Shown here piece by piece: positions 15,590 to 23,372 of a stretch of 64,000 nt of DNA (positions are counted from its first letter, which is position 1; every line of letters begins with the position of its first letter). The notes under the pieces are model-generated. The model saw only the letters and a program-made list of their open reading frames with translations, made no database searches and was not told the DNA's origin. The stretch lies in the NCBI RefSeq assembly GCF_022761015.1, contig NZ_JAKWJQ010000007.1:100103-164102 (forward strand), written 5' to 3'. The DNA is from Humibacter sp. RRB41 (lineage in GTDB: Bacteria > Actinomycetota > Actinomycetes > Actinomycetales > Microbacteriaceae). Made by a program: the position numbers and the translations under genes.

Positions 15590-17415
15590 CCGTGGTCGGC
15601 GTGCGCGACCTCACCGTCGAATTCGGACACGTCGTCGCGCTCCAGGACGTGACGCTGGATGCCCGTCCCGGCCGGATCACGGCAGTGGTCGGCGGCGACG
15701 GCGCAGGCAAGTCCACGTTGCTGCGGGTTCTCGCGCACCGGGTGCGGGCAGTGAGAGGCGAGGTGCTCACCGTGGATCGCGAGCGACTCGGCTACCAGCC
15801 GTCAACGTCGGGCGTGTGGGCGACTCTCACGGTCGACGAGAACGTGGAGTTCGTCGGTCGCTCGTACGGCATGTCGACGCGTCAGATCCGCACGCGCTCG
15901 GCCGAGTTGCTGGAACGCGCCGGGCTCGCCGAGGCGGGCGGCCGATTGGGCCGAGAGCTGTCCGGTGGCATGCGGCAGAAGCTCGGCTTCGTGCTCGCGA
16001 TCCTGCACGAGCCGCAGGTGGTGCTGCTCGACGAGCCGAGCACCGGCGTGGATCCGGTGAGCCGCGTCGAGCTCTGGCGACTCATCTCGACCACGGCGAC
16101 CGGCGACACCGTCGTCGTGATGGCCACCACGTACCTCGACGAGGCGCAGCGGGCGGCATCCGTGCTCGCCCTCGACGCCGGACGTGTGCTCGCCGCCGGC
16201 ACCCCCGACGAGATCATCGCCGCCGTACCCGGAACGATCGCACGGCTCGACGGCACGGATGCCCCGTCCGCCGAACTCACGCCCCTCACCTGGCGCCGCG
16301 GCACCGAGCGCCACATCTGGCTGCCGGCCGGTGTCCCGACGCCTCCCCATGGCGTAGCGGCCCCCGACTTCGAGGACGCCCTGGTGGCGCTCTCTCTCGC
16401 TGCCGCCCCCGCTGGTCGAGTAGCGCGCGACCGCAGGTCGCTCGCGTATCGAGACCCGACAAGCGAGCACTCCGAGGTCTCGATACGCGACGCCTCCGGC
16501 GGCGCTACTCGACCAGCAGAGGCGGCACCGACCGCGGCCCCGACGGCGTCCGCCACCGCCGTCACCAAGCGCTTCGGCCACCACCTCGCGCTCGACGGCG
16601 TCGGGCTCGAGGTGCGTCCGGGCGAGATCGTCGGCCTGATCGGCGCCAACGGGGCGGGCAAGACGACTCTTCTGCGCATCCTGCTCGGCCTCGAAGGTGC
16701 CGACGATGGTACCGTCACGCTCTTCGGCCGTGCGCCAGACAACGCTTCCCGTCGCCGGCTCGGATACGTCCCCCAAGGGCTCGGCCTCTACACGACGCTC
16801 AGCGTGCGCGAGAACGTCGCCTTCCTCTCGCGCGTCTACGGGGTGCCCCGGCCGCAGCTGCCTCCCGCGCTCCAGGAGGTGCGCTCCAGTCTCGTCTCCG
16901 ACATCGGCCTCGGCCGACAGCGCCAGCTCGCGTTCGCGCTCGCACTGAGTCACTCGCCAGAGCTGCTGGTGCTCGACGAACCGACGTCGGGCGTCGATCC
17001 GCTGGGCAGGGCGAGGCTGTGGGATGTCATCCACACGCAGGCGGAAGCCGGTCGCGCCGTCATCGTCACGACCCACTACCTGCAGGAGGCCGAGCAGTGC
17101 ACGCGTCTGGTGCTACTGGCCAGTGGCCGGCTGATCGGCTCGGGTACCGTCTCCGACCTCACTCGCGGCACCAGCGCGGTGCTCGTACGCAGCGAGGACT
17201 GGCAGCGCGCATTCGACGCCCTGGACCGCTCGAGACTGCCGATCATGCTGACCGGGCGCGACATCCGCGTCGCCGGAACGTCGGCGGCAGTGGTGCAGGA
17301 TGCCCTCGCCGGCATCCCCGCCACCGTCACGTCCGTGCCGCCCACCCTCGAGGAGACGATGGTGCTGCTCGACCGCGACCGCGATCACGAGCACCGGGAA
17401 GGAGCGGCGGCATGA
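15586..17415 (+). CDS. Tandem-domain ABC transporter ATP-binding protein (YbhF-like)
   Basis: 609 aa, two nucleotide-binding domains in one chain. NBD1: Walker A GGDGAGKST from residue 36, signature LSGGM, Walker B VVLLDEPSTGVDP. NBD2: Walker A GANGAGKTT from residue 353, Walker B LLVLDEPTSGVDP, but the signature is replaced by IGLGRQRQ, lacking the SGG core. The linker (about residues 276-311) is encoded by a palindromic repeat. Partner of the upstream permease; both ends of the gene overlap neighbours as ATGA, so the operon is translationally coupled. Confidence 0.92.
   Translation: MTVVGVRDLTVEFGHVVALQDVTLDARPGRITAVVGGDGAGKSTLLRVLAHRVRAVRGEVLTVDRERLGYQPSTSGVWATLTVDENVEFVGRSYGMSTRQIRTRSAELLERAGLAEAGGRLGRELSGGMRQKLGFVLAILHEPQVVLLDEPSTGVDPVSRVELWRLISTTATGDTVVVMATTYLDEAQRAASVLALDAGRVLAAGTPDEIIAAVPGTIARLDGTDAPSAELTPLTWRRGTERHIWLPAGVPTPPHGVAAPDFEDALVALSLAAAPAGRVARDRRSLAYRDPTSEHSEVSIRDASGGATRPAEAAPTAAPTASATAVTKRFGHHLALDGVGLEVRPGEIVGLIGANGAGKTTLLRILLGLEGADDGTVTLFGRAPDNASRRRLGYVPQGLGLYTTLSVRENVAFLSRVYGVPRPQLPPALQEVRSSLVSDIGLGRQRQLAFALALSHSPELLVLDEPTSGVDPLGRARLWDVIHTQAEAGRAVIVTTHYLQEAEQCTRLVLLASGRLIGSGTVSDLTRGTSAVLVRSEDWQRAFDALDRSRLPIMLTGRDIRVAGTSAAVVQDALAGIPATVTSVPPTLEETMVLLDRDRDHEHREGAAA
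16411..16516. repeat. Bipartite palindromic element, copy 3, translated inside the tandem ATPase
   Basis: Outer arms GCTGGTCGAGTAGCGC (from 16411) and GGCGCTACTCGACCAGC (ending 16516), inner arms GCGTATCGAGACC and GGTCTCGATACGCG. It is read in frame as AGRVARDRRSLAYRDP and later VSIRDASGGATRPA, between the two ATPase domains. Confidence 0.85.
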
Positions 17416-17990
17416 GCGGCCGCCGCAGGGGACCATCGACGACCCGGCAGGAACTGCTGGATGCCGCCCGCGAAGTGTTCGCCGATCGAGGCGACAGCGC
17501 GACGACGAGGGAGATCGCCGGCAAAGCCGGGGTGGATCCGGCGATGATCGCGCACTACTTCGGCTCGAAGGGCGGCCTCTTCGACGTCGTCACCTCGCTC
17601 TCGGTCGATCCGGCGGATGTCGTCGCCCCCGTTCTCGAGGCATCGCCCGACGACGCCGCGCGCGAGTTGCTCACGACACTGATCGGCGTGTGGGATTCGC
17701 ACTCGTCGATGCTTGCCGCCCTGCTGCGCACCGCGACGCGCAACAAGACGCTCGCTGCGCAGATGCGCACCTTCATCCTCGACCGCGGGATTCGGCCCGT
17801 CGTGATCAGGTTCTCGCCCGATCCGAGCGAGGTGGAGACCAGAGCCGCACTCATGGCCACCCAGGTCGCGGGCCTCGTCCTCGCGCGCTACGTGCTGCGT
17901 TGGGAACCGATCGCTTCGGCCGAACCGGCCTGGGTGGTCGAGCACATCGCTCCGGCCGTGCAGCGCTATCTCATCGGCCCGTTGGAGTGA
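17412..17990 (+). CDS. TetR family transcriptional regulator of the ABC-2 operon
   Basis: 192 aa. The TetR helix-turn-helix reads TRQELLDAAREVFADRGDSA then IAGKAGVDPAMIAHYFGSKGGLF. It is the third gene of the permease-ATPase-TetR operon with an ATGA overlap, which suggests feedback control: the 20-bp palindrome at 14396-14415 is its likely operator. Ligand unknown, probably a substrate of the exporter. Confidence 0.92.
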   Translation: MSGRRRGPSTTRQELLDAAREVFADRGDSATTREIAGKAGVDPAMIAHYFGSKGGLFDVVTSLSVDPADVVAPVLEASPDDAARELLTTLIGVWDSHSSMLAALLRTATRNKTLAAQMRTFILDRGIRPVVIRFSPDPSEVETRAALMATQVAGLVLARYVLRWEPIASAEPAWVVEHIAPAVQRYLIGPLE

Positions 17991-18044
17991 CGGTTTGCGT
18001 CACGACAACCCCGCGGCTGCGCGCCTTTCCCTATCGTGGAGAGC

Positions 18045-18989
18045 ATGCAGACCGTGATCCAGTACAGCCGCTTCGGCGGGCCGGACGTGCTCGAGGTGGC
18101 GGAGCACCCTGATCCGACGCCGGGCGACGGCAAGGTGCTCGTCGACGTCAAGGCAGCAGGGGTGAACCCGATCGATTGGAAGTTGCGGCAGGGCATCCGT
18201 CCCTCCGCGCCCATCGAGACGCCGCGCAGGCTCGGCTCCGATGCGTCCGGCGTCATCGCGCAGCTCGGACCCGGCGTCGAGGGCTGGTCGGTCGGCGACG
18301 AGGTCGTGGTGCGCGGGGCGAGCGGTGCGTATGCGAGCGAGCTGGTGGCATCCGCAAGCAAGCTCGTGCGCAAGCCGCACAACGTTCCGTTCGACCAGGC
18401 GGCGGCGATCGGCGTCCCGGCCGGGACGGCATATCAGGCAGTGAAGTCGCTTCGGGCGGGCGAGGGCGATGTGCTGCTCATCCACGGTGCGTCCGGCGCC
18501 GTCGGACAGGCGGCGATCCAGTTCGCGAGGGATCGCGGCGCCACGGTCGTGGGAACGGCGAGCGCGCGCAACCTCGAACGCATCCGCGAGCTCGGCGCGA
18601 TCGCACTCGAGTACGGCGACGGGCTCGTCGAGAGGGTGCGTGCCGCCGTGCCGCAGGGTGTCGACTACGTACTCGACATCGCGGGAACGGATGCCGCGCT
18701 CCAGGCATCCTTCGACCTGGTCGCCGACCGCTCCCACATCGGAACTGTCGTCGCGGGCGCGAAGGCGGCCGAGCTCGGCATTCACGCGTGGTCTGGCGGA
18801 AGCCCGGTGCCGCTGACGGAGCAGCAGGAGGAGTGGCGCACCGAGGGCGTCGACGTCGCGCTTGCAGGCCTTTCCGACGGCACGTTCCAGGTGGAGATCG
18901 GCGCCGAGTACCCGTTGTCGCAGGCAGCAGAGGCGCACCGCGTCGGGCAGGCTGGCGAGGTGCGCGGCAAGATCATCCTCATCCCGTAG
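18045..18989 (+). CDS. NADP-dependent quinone oxidoreductase-like MDR protein
   Basis: 314 aa medium-chain dehydrogenase/reductase without zinc ligands. GroES-like domain at about 1-115 (VKAAGVNPIDWKLRQG), Rossmann domain with VLLIHGASGAVGQAAIQFA (about 142-160). It probably reduces quinones or enals with NADPH. Start ATG at 18045 is 7 nt after TATCGT (18032-18037), a leaderless promoter. Confidence 0.9.
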   Translation: MQTVIQYSRFGGPDVLEVAEHPDPTPGDGKVLVDVKAAGVNPIDWKLRQGIRPSAPIETPRRLGSDASGVIAQLGPGVEGWSVGDEVVVRGASGAYASELVASASKLVRKPHNVPFDQAAAIGVPAGTAYQAVKSLRAGEGDVLLIHGASGAVGQAAIQFARDRGATVVGTASARNLERIRELGAIALEYGDGLVERVRAAVPQGVDYVLDIAGTDAALQASFDLVADRSHIGTVVAGAKAAELGIHAWSGGSPVPLTEQQEEWRTEGVDVALAGLSDGTFQVEIGAEYPLSQAAEAHRVGQAGEVRGKIILIP

Positions 18990-18993
18990 CCGC

Positions 18994-20568
18994 TCAGTCC
19001 TGGAGCGCCTTCTGCCGCGCCAGGTTGTCCCAGTCGTGCTGGAAGACGGCATCGAAGTACGCGGCGACCCGGGCGCTCTCAATGATCACGCCCGCGTCGC
19101 GGTTCTGCAGGGTTCCCGCCGTCGACCAGTTCTGACTGCTGACCAGCGTGCGGGCGCCGTCGACGACGATGCCCTTGTTGTGTACATTGTTCTGCAGCTT
19201 CACGCCGTGCACCACGTCGAGGCCGAGCTCCTGCAGTTGCTCGAGATAGCCGCTGGTCTCGAACTGGCTCATGATCACCTTCACGTCGACGCCCGCTTTC
19301 TGCCTCGCGATCACCGCGTCGATGAGCGCGGAGAACGGGGCGGACGTAGTCGTCTTCGTCCGCGGCGGCTCGATGTACTGAAACTGAAGGTGCAGGGATG
19401 TCTGCGCGCTCTCGATCAACGCGCGAACGGCATCCGTATAAACACCGGGGTCAGGTGTGAGCACGGGCGTGATCGTCATCTGCTCGCGCAGGGTGACGGC
19501 GGCCGAGAAGTCCTTGAACGGCGGCGTCTGCACCTGCGGCTGAACGAGGAACAGCTCTTCGGATGCCTGAGCCGGCGCCACCGCTTGGTGGTGAGCCGCG
19601 ATGGCGTGGTCGTTGCGCAGATAGGTCTCGAACACACCAGCAAGAGCCACGTCGTGAATCACCACGTGCCAGTCGCGGTCACGGATGCGCGCCTCGGCTC
19701 CGTCGGCAGGGTTGTGCACCGGATCGATGTCGGGCTGGTTCGAGTTGTTCCAGTTGCCGCTGGAGAGCCAGACCGAGTTCGAGTCCCGCACGGCCGTCTT
19801 GATGTGGTACGCCGAGGGGAAGATCCAGGCCGCGGCGTGCGGGTCGGCGCGCTCGAGCGCCCACACCTGGTCGAAGCCGCTTCCGAGTGCGGCTTCGAGG
19901 TCGGCGACGGTCTCGTCGTCCGTCTGATCGGCGGTCGGATTCTTCGCAGGATGATCGAGCACGAGCGACACCGTCTTGTCCTTCGCTGCGGTCTCGAACT
20001 CGCTCAGCACGTGCGCCGACGTGAAGTCGTAGAGGCCGATCGTGAGCGATTTCTCGGTTCCCTGTAGGAACTCCTTCAGCACGGGCCAGCCCGAGTCCGG
20101 GCTCGCGCTCAGCTCGATGCGGATGGTCGCGGTCACCGGCGAGAGCGAGACACCGGACGGCGGCGTGTAGGTCAGCTGCTCCTTCGCCGGTGCCTTCAGT
20201 GCTTGCTCAACCGGGGTCTGCTCGGTCGGTGCCGTCAGCACGCGCTCGTCGGCGAACGTCGGCACGGCGCCGTTGTCGGGGGCGAACCCGAGCTGTCCGA
20301 AGGATGCCCTGGGCTGCGCGCCTGCACCCAATTGCGCCAGCTTCGCCTGCGATGCGACGCGGATGTCCACCGGCACGCCCCCGATCTCGTCGGGCAGCCC
20401 CGCTGTGGCTTCCGCGCCGGGCGCCAGAGTCGCGACGATCGCCCGTTCGTCGGTGATCCAGCCATCGCTCATCCGGAAGCCGGGGCGAACGCTGAGCACC
20501 CCTGCGTGCCGAAAGGCGTCGAGGTGGGCGTCGATGATCCTCTGAATGTGTTCTCGCGTCGTCGCCAC
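18994..20568 (-). CDS. Phospholipase D-like domain protein with two HKD motifs
   Basis: 524 aa. Two full HxKx4D motifs: H255-K257-D262 (HIKTAVRD, followed by SSGNW) and H463-K465-D470 (HNKGIVVD, followed by SSQNW). These pair to form one active site on a phosphodiester, either phospholipid or nucleic acid. The first ~150 residues match nothing I recognise. There is no clear signal peptide, so it may be cytoplasmic. GTG start with GGAGG 4 nt upstream. It converges with the oxidoreductase (4-bp gap). Confidence 0.85.
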   Translation of the reverse strand: MATTREHIQRIIDAHLDAFRHAGVLSVRPGFRMSDGWITDERAIVATLAPGAEATAGLPDEIGGVPVDIRVASQAKLAQLGAGAQPRASFGQLGFAPDNGAVPTFADERVLTAPTEQTPVEQALKAPAKEQLTYTPPSGVSLSPVTATIRIELSASPDSGWPVLKEFLQGTEKSLTIGLYDFTSAHVLSEFETAAKDKTVSLVLDHPAKNPTADQTDDETVADLEAALGSGFDQVWALERADPHAAAWIFPSAYHIKTAVRDSNSVWLSSGNWNNSNQPDIDPVHNPADGAEARIRDRDWHVVIHDVALAGVFETYLRNDHAIAAHHQAVAPAQASEELFLVQPQVQTPPFKDFSAAVTLREQMTITPVLTPDPGVYTDAVRALIESAQTSLHLQFQYIEPPRTKTTTSAPFSALIDAVIARQKAGVDVKVIMSQFETSGYLEQLQELGLDVVHGVKLQNNVHNKGIVVDGARTLVSSQNWSTAGTLQNRDAGVIIESARVAAYFDAVFQHDWDNLARQKALQD

Positions 20569-20761
20569 GATGCCTCCAGCATCCGAACGGCTGAGCGTCC
20601 GGTTGCGCTCACGCTACCGGCGACGCCCGACGCCGGACCAGATGATTCGCGACGTTCACCGTGCGGTCGCTCACACTCAGCTTCACCCGGCCAGGGTGAC
20701 CGCATGCGTGTTGCGAGGCGCATCCTTGACACGACACATTGCGCGGGTGGAAGGCACAGGC

Positions 20762-21190
20762 ATGAGCGAGTTGGAATACGGTCCGGTCGAGTTCGTGCTG
20801 ATCGGATTTCAGGGCGATGCGCCGGATGCGGGCGTCGTCGACGCGGTGCACGAGCTCGTGGCCGAGGGTGCAGTGCGTATCATCGACGCGTTGCTGATCA
20901 CGCGCACGATCGAGGGCGACGTCGAGACCATCGAGGTCGAGGACAGCACGGATGCCTACGGTCTCGACGGCGCGGACCTCGACCTGGCCGGCCTCGCCGC
21001 CGATGAAGACATCGAGTACTTCGCCGAAAGTCTGGAGCCGGGTACGAGCGCCGAGCTCCTGGTCGTCGAATTGCTCTGGGCGAAGAAGCTCGCTTCGCGT
21101 CTTGCGGCGTCGGGCGGAGCCGTGATCGCCAGTGAGCGCGTGCCGGCGCCGGTCGTCAACGACGTCGTCGCGGCCGTGCGCGCGCAATGA
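20762..21190 (+). CDS. DUF6325 family protein
   Basis: 142 aa, soluble. It begins MSELEYGPVEFVLIGFQGD and contains LVAEGAVRIIDALLI, a strand-turn-strand pattern typical of the DUF6325 family (often annotated next to SHOCT proteins). ATG preceded by GGAAGG. It is followed after 32 bp by a SHOCT protein gene. Function unknown. Confidence 0.75.
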   Translation: MSELEYGPVEFVLIGFQGDAPDAGVVDAVHELVAEGAVRIIDALLITRTIEGDVETIEVEDSTDAYGLDGADLDLAGLAADEDIEYFAESLEPGTSAELLVVELLWAKKLASRLAASGGAVIASERVPAPVVNDVVAAVRAQ

Positions 21191-21222
21191 TGACAACGAG
21201 AACAGGGATTGGGGCATAGCCG

Positions 21223-21561
21223 ATGTTTCGCAGGGTGGGTCGTCCGGGTCTGATCGGTCTCGCAGCACGCACGGCCGTTGTCGCGGGAACGGCGACGGCA
21301 GTGAGTGGTGGCATGGCTGCCAGCCGGGAACGCAGGGCGCAGGAGCAACAGCAGGCGGAGCAGTTTCAGGCCTCTCAGCAGCAGGCGCAGGTCGACCAGG
21401 CCGCACAGCAGGCGGTCGCTGCCCAGCAGCCCGCCGCCCCAGCAGCGGCGTCAGGTGTGGACGTCGTCGGCCAGCTGCAGAACCTGGCCGCGCTGCACCA
21501 GTCCGGCGCCCTCAGCGACGGCGAGTTCGAGGCCGCCAAGCAGAAGCTGCTCGGCCTCTAG
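21223..21561 (+). CDS. SHOCT domain-containing protein
   Basis: 112 aa. An N-terminal hydrophobic/basic segment (about 1-30), a Gln/Ala-rich probable coiled coil (about 38-75), and a C-terminal SHOCT helix pair: DVVGQLQNLAALHQSGALSD then GEFEAAKQKLL. SHOCT motifs usually mediate oligomerisation. Same operon as the DUF6325 gene; function unknown. Confidence 0.85.
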   Translation: MFRRVGRPGLIGLAARTAVVAGTATAVSGGMAASRERRAQEQQQAEQFQASQQQAQVDQAAQQAVAAQQPAAPAAASGVDVVGQLQNLAALHQSGALSDGEFEAAKQKLLGL

Positions 21562-21715
21562 TCAGGACGCGCCGGGCAATCCCTCAGACTGGGGTTGCGC
21601 AAGAGCGATCATCTCTGCAACGTGACACGCGCGCCGTTGCGGCGGCCTTGACGGCGCAACGATCCCGTCGTGCGCCCGCCCGACCGCGGTGCGCCGGGCA
21701 GGGACCGGCGCACAA

Positions 21716-22597
21716 TCAAAACAAGTCAGGGCTAGGGGCGCCTGCGTGGCGGATCGCGACGTCTGCGTGCCGGTCGAAACGGTATCCGACACCGCGAACG
21801 GTTCGAACGATGTCTTCGTAGCGGCCGAGCTTGGAGCGCAGGCGCCGGATGTGCACGTCGATGGTGCGCTCGTTCGGCACCTCGTCGTCGCCCGCCTGCC
21901 ACAGCGATGAGATGAGCTCGGCCCGGTCGATCGTGCGGCCCTCGCGCAGCACGAGATACTGCAGCAGCTCGAACTCCTTGTAGGTGAGCGGCACGGTGTC
22001 GTTGTCGAGCAGAAGACGCTTGCGCGAGATGTCGACGATGACGCCACTGGCTCGGTCCTGCGTCGGGTCGACGGCCGGACGGTTCTTGGCGACGGCGGCC
22101 GGATCCTGCAGAGCGAGCCGTACGACATCCACGTCCCGACCGCCTGCGGCCTCGGGAGCAAGGGCGACGGCCGCGTAGGTCTCGGAGCCCGGTGCGATCT
22201 CGGCGGCGAGGCGCTTCAGCGCCTCGACCACGTGGCCGAGGTCGGTACCGGCCGCGGCAGCCTTGTCCTCGTCGAACCCGACGTACAGTGCGAAACCTCT
22301 GGCGCGGGTGCCGTTCGGAACGGCACGGATGCGAGCGGGGGCCGGGGCATCCGTCACGGGGGTAGCGGTCGAGCGTGTCGCACGCTGCTGCACGGGGAGC
22401 GGCTGGATCGGCTCGTGATGGGTCGGGTGCACACGGCGAGGATGCGCGGTGCGTGACGGCGATGCAGCCGGCGCAGCGGGCGTTCGCCCCGTCGTGGCGG
22501 CGGGGCGCGCTGCCGTGGTGATGGGACGCTCTCTGTCGGTGTCGGAGAGCGTGGTGACATCGGTACTGGTCAGAGGAGAGATGGTGGCGAGAGACAT
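21716..22597 (-). CDS. Winged-helix (OmpR-type) DNA-binding protein without receiver domain
   Basis: 293 aa. The C-terminal ~100 residues are an OmpR/PhoB-type winged helix: VPLTYKEFELLQYLVLREGRT, ERTIDVHIRRLRSKLG and IVRTVRGVGYRF. The first ~90 residues are low-complexity (Ala/Pro/Thr/Arg) and the middle (about 98-165) is a small alpha/beta region (GFALYVGFDEDKAAAAG) that is not a phosphorylatable receiver. A Shine-Dalgarno AAGGA precedes the ATG. A promoter at 22922-22951 and a Cys-rich leader ORF lie upstream, so expression may be attenuated. Confidence 0.85.
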   Translation of the reverse strand: MSLATISPLTSTDVTTLSDTDRERPITTAARPAATTGRTPAAPAASPSRTAHPRRVHPTHHEPIQPLPVQQRATRSTATPVTDAPAPARIRAVPNGTRARGFALYVGFDEDKAAAAGTDLGHVVEALKRLAAEIAPGSETYAAVALAPEAAGGRDVDVVRLALQDPAAVAKNRPAVDPTQDRASGVIVDISRKRLLLDNDTVPLTYKEFELLQYLVLREGRTIDRAELISSLWQAGDDEVPNERTIDVHIRRLRSKLGRYEDIVRTVRGVGYRFDRHADVAIRHAGAPSPDLF

Positions 22598-22809
22598 GGG
22601 AATCGAGTCCTTGTGGCGATGATGCGGTGAACCCGGGCGGTACGCCGAGACGACGGATGCCCCGCAACGCGAGTTCGAGAAGTGGCCGTCAGATGGCCGG
22701 TACGGAAGTCCTCATGTGCCTGGAGCGGGACTTCAGGGGAGTGTCGCCGGGCGAGAAGAAAGAGATCTCGCGCATCAGCTGGCGACGACTCGGCGGGTCG
22801 AACGTCGGA

Positions 22810-22914
22810 TCAGCGACACATTCGACAGCACATGACAGCGTCGCGGCCGGGCATCATCATGCCGGCGTGCCCAAGAGCCTCGAAGGAGGTCAGGGTGCGC
22901 GAATTGCCAGTCAT
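22810..22914 (-). CDS. Leaderless cysteine-rich leader peptide (34 aa), attenuator candidate
   Basis: ATG at 22914, TGA at 22810-22812. The ATG is 7 nt after a TTTACT -10 box that has TTGACT 18 bp upstream, so the transcript should begin at or next to the ATG. The peptide starts MTGNSRTLTSFEALGHAG and ends MCCRMCR. Cys codons are clustered in the last six residues, as in cysteine-responsive leaderless uORFs known from mycobacteria. The next gene downstream (212 nt) is the winged-helix regulator. Confidence 0.55.
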   Translation of the reverse strand: MTGNSRTLTSFEALGHAGMMMPGRDAVMCCRMCR

Positions 22915-22921
22915 GTAGGAA

Positions 22922-22951
22922 AGTAAAGCGGACTCGGCCTCCGGAAGTCAA
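22922..22951 (-). promoter_or_regulatory. Promoter: TTGACT-N18-TTTACT
   Basis: Read on the minus strand: -35 at 22951-22946, -10 at 22927-22922, spacer 18 bp. The hexamers are close to the primary sigma consensus. It would transcribe the Cys-rich mini-ORF and then the winged-helix regulator. Confidence 0.6.
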
Positions 22952-23033
22952 CTCTCGGCGGCGAATCGGGAGAATCCTTCCGTCCACATGGTGCCGCCGG
23001 GGGCCCGGAATGCACCTACTTTCACCTGGCCCC

Positions 23034-23061
23034 TTGACGGGGGGCAACTCATCGCTAAACT
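23034..23061 (+). promoter_or_regulatory. Promoter: TTGACG-N16-TAAACT
   Basis: -35 at 23034-23039 and -10 at 23056-23061 fit the primary sigma factor. The first gene downstream starts at 23373, so the transcript would carry a leader of about 300 nt. Confidence 0.6.
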
Positions 23062-23089
23062 GGCGAGGCTGCGCGGCTGAAAGTAAGCC

Positions 23090-23194
23090 GTGAGCGCCCC
23101 CCGAAACCCCCGAACATCCCTAGTCCCGAACGCTCGTCGCCGTTGCTCCTGTCCCGGTGAGCACTGTCATGGCGCGTCCCCTAGCGCGCCATGA
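23090..23194 (+). CDS. Possible leader ORF (34 aa) ending in a hairpin
   Basis: GTG at 23090, TGA at 23192-23194. It encodes a Pro/Arg-rich peptide with a CSCPGEHCH cluster. The stop codon falls in the right arm of the perfect hairpin 23166-23195, an arrangement compatible with translational attenuation. There is no convincing Shine-Dalgarno sequence and random ORFs this size are common at this GC content, so it is a weak call. Confidence 0.25.
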   Translation: MSAPRNPRTSLVPNARRRCSCPGEHCHGASPSAP

Positions 23195-23195
23195 C
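23166..23195 (+). promoter_or_regulatory. Perfect hairpin in the surface-protein leader
   Basis: GTCATGGCGCG (23166-23176) pairs perfectly with CGCGCCATGAC (23185-23195), 8-nt loop, no T-run after it. It lies in the leader between the promoter and the surface-protein start, about 180 nt before the start codon. Possible attenuator or processing element. Confidence 0.55.
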
Positions 23196-23372
23196 GTCCT
23201 TAGTGTTCCCCGGGGCGGCGAGCGTTTCAGCGTCGTGTCGACGGTGCTGTTCGGCGTGCCCGAAAATACCTCGAACTCTCGCCGGCTCGATTCCGATCGA
23301 ACCGGCTCGAACTTCACGGTTGATCCCGGATCGGTGGGCACGTTGAGTAGCCACGTACCGGAGAGACAGTTG

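Larger units (their letters stand above)
22598..23372. other. 775-bp intergenic region with divergent promoters and long leaders
   Basis: Between the winged-helix gene and the surface-protein gene. It holds a minus promoter (22922-22951) with a leaderless Cys-rich mini-ORF, a plus promoter (23034-23061), and a perfect hairpin at 23166-23195. The segments 22598-22809 and 23196-23372 show no further gene I can support; they would be untranslated leaders of about 210 and 180 nt. Confidence 0.6.

Noticed and set aside
22627..22926. 99-codon plus-strand ORF in the intergenic region
   Set aside because: Composition does not look like a protein, no start signal, and it overlaps the minus-strand promoter and mini-ORF.
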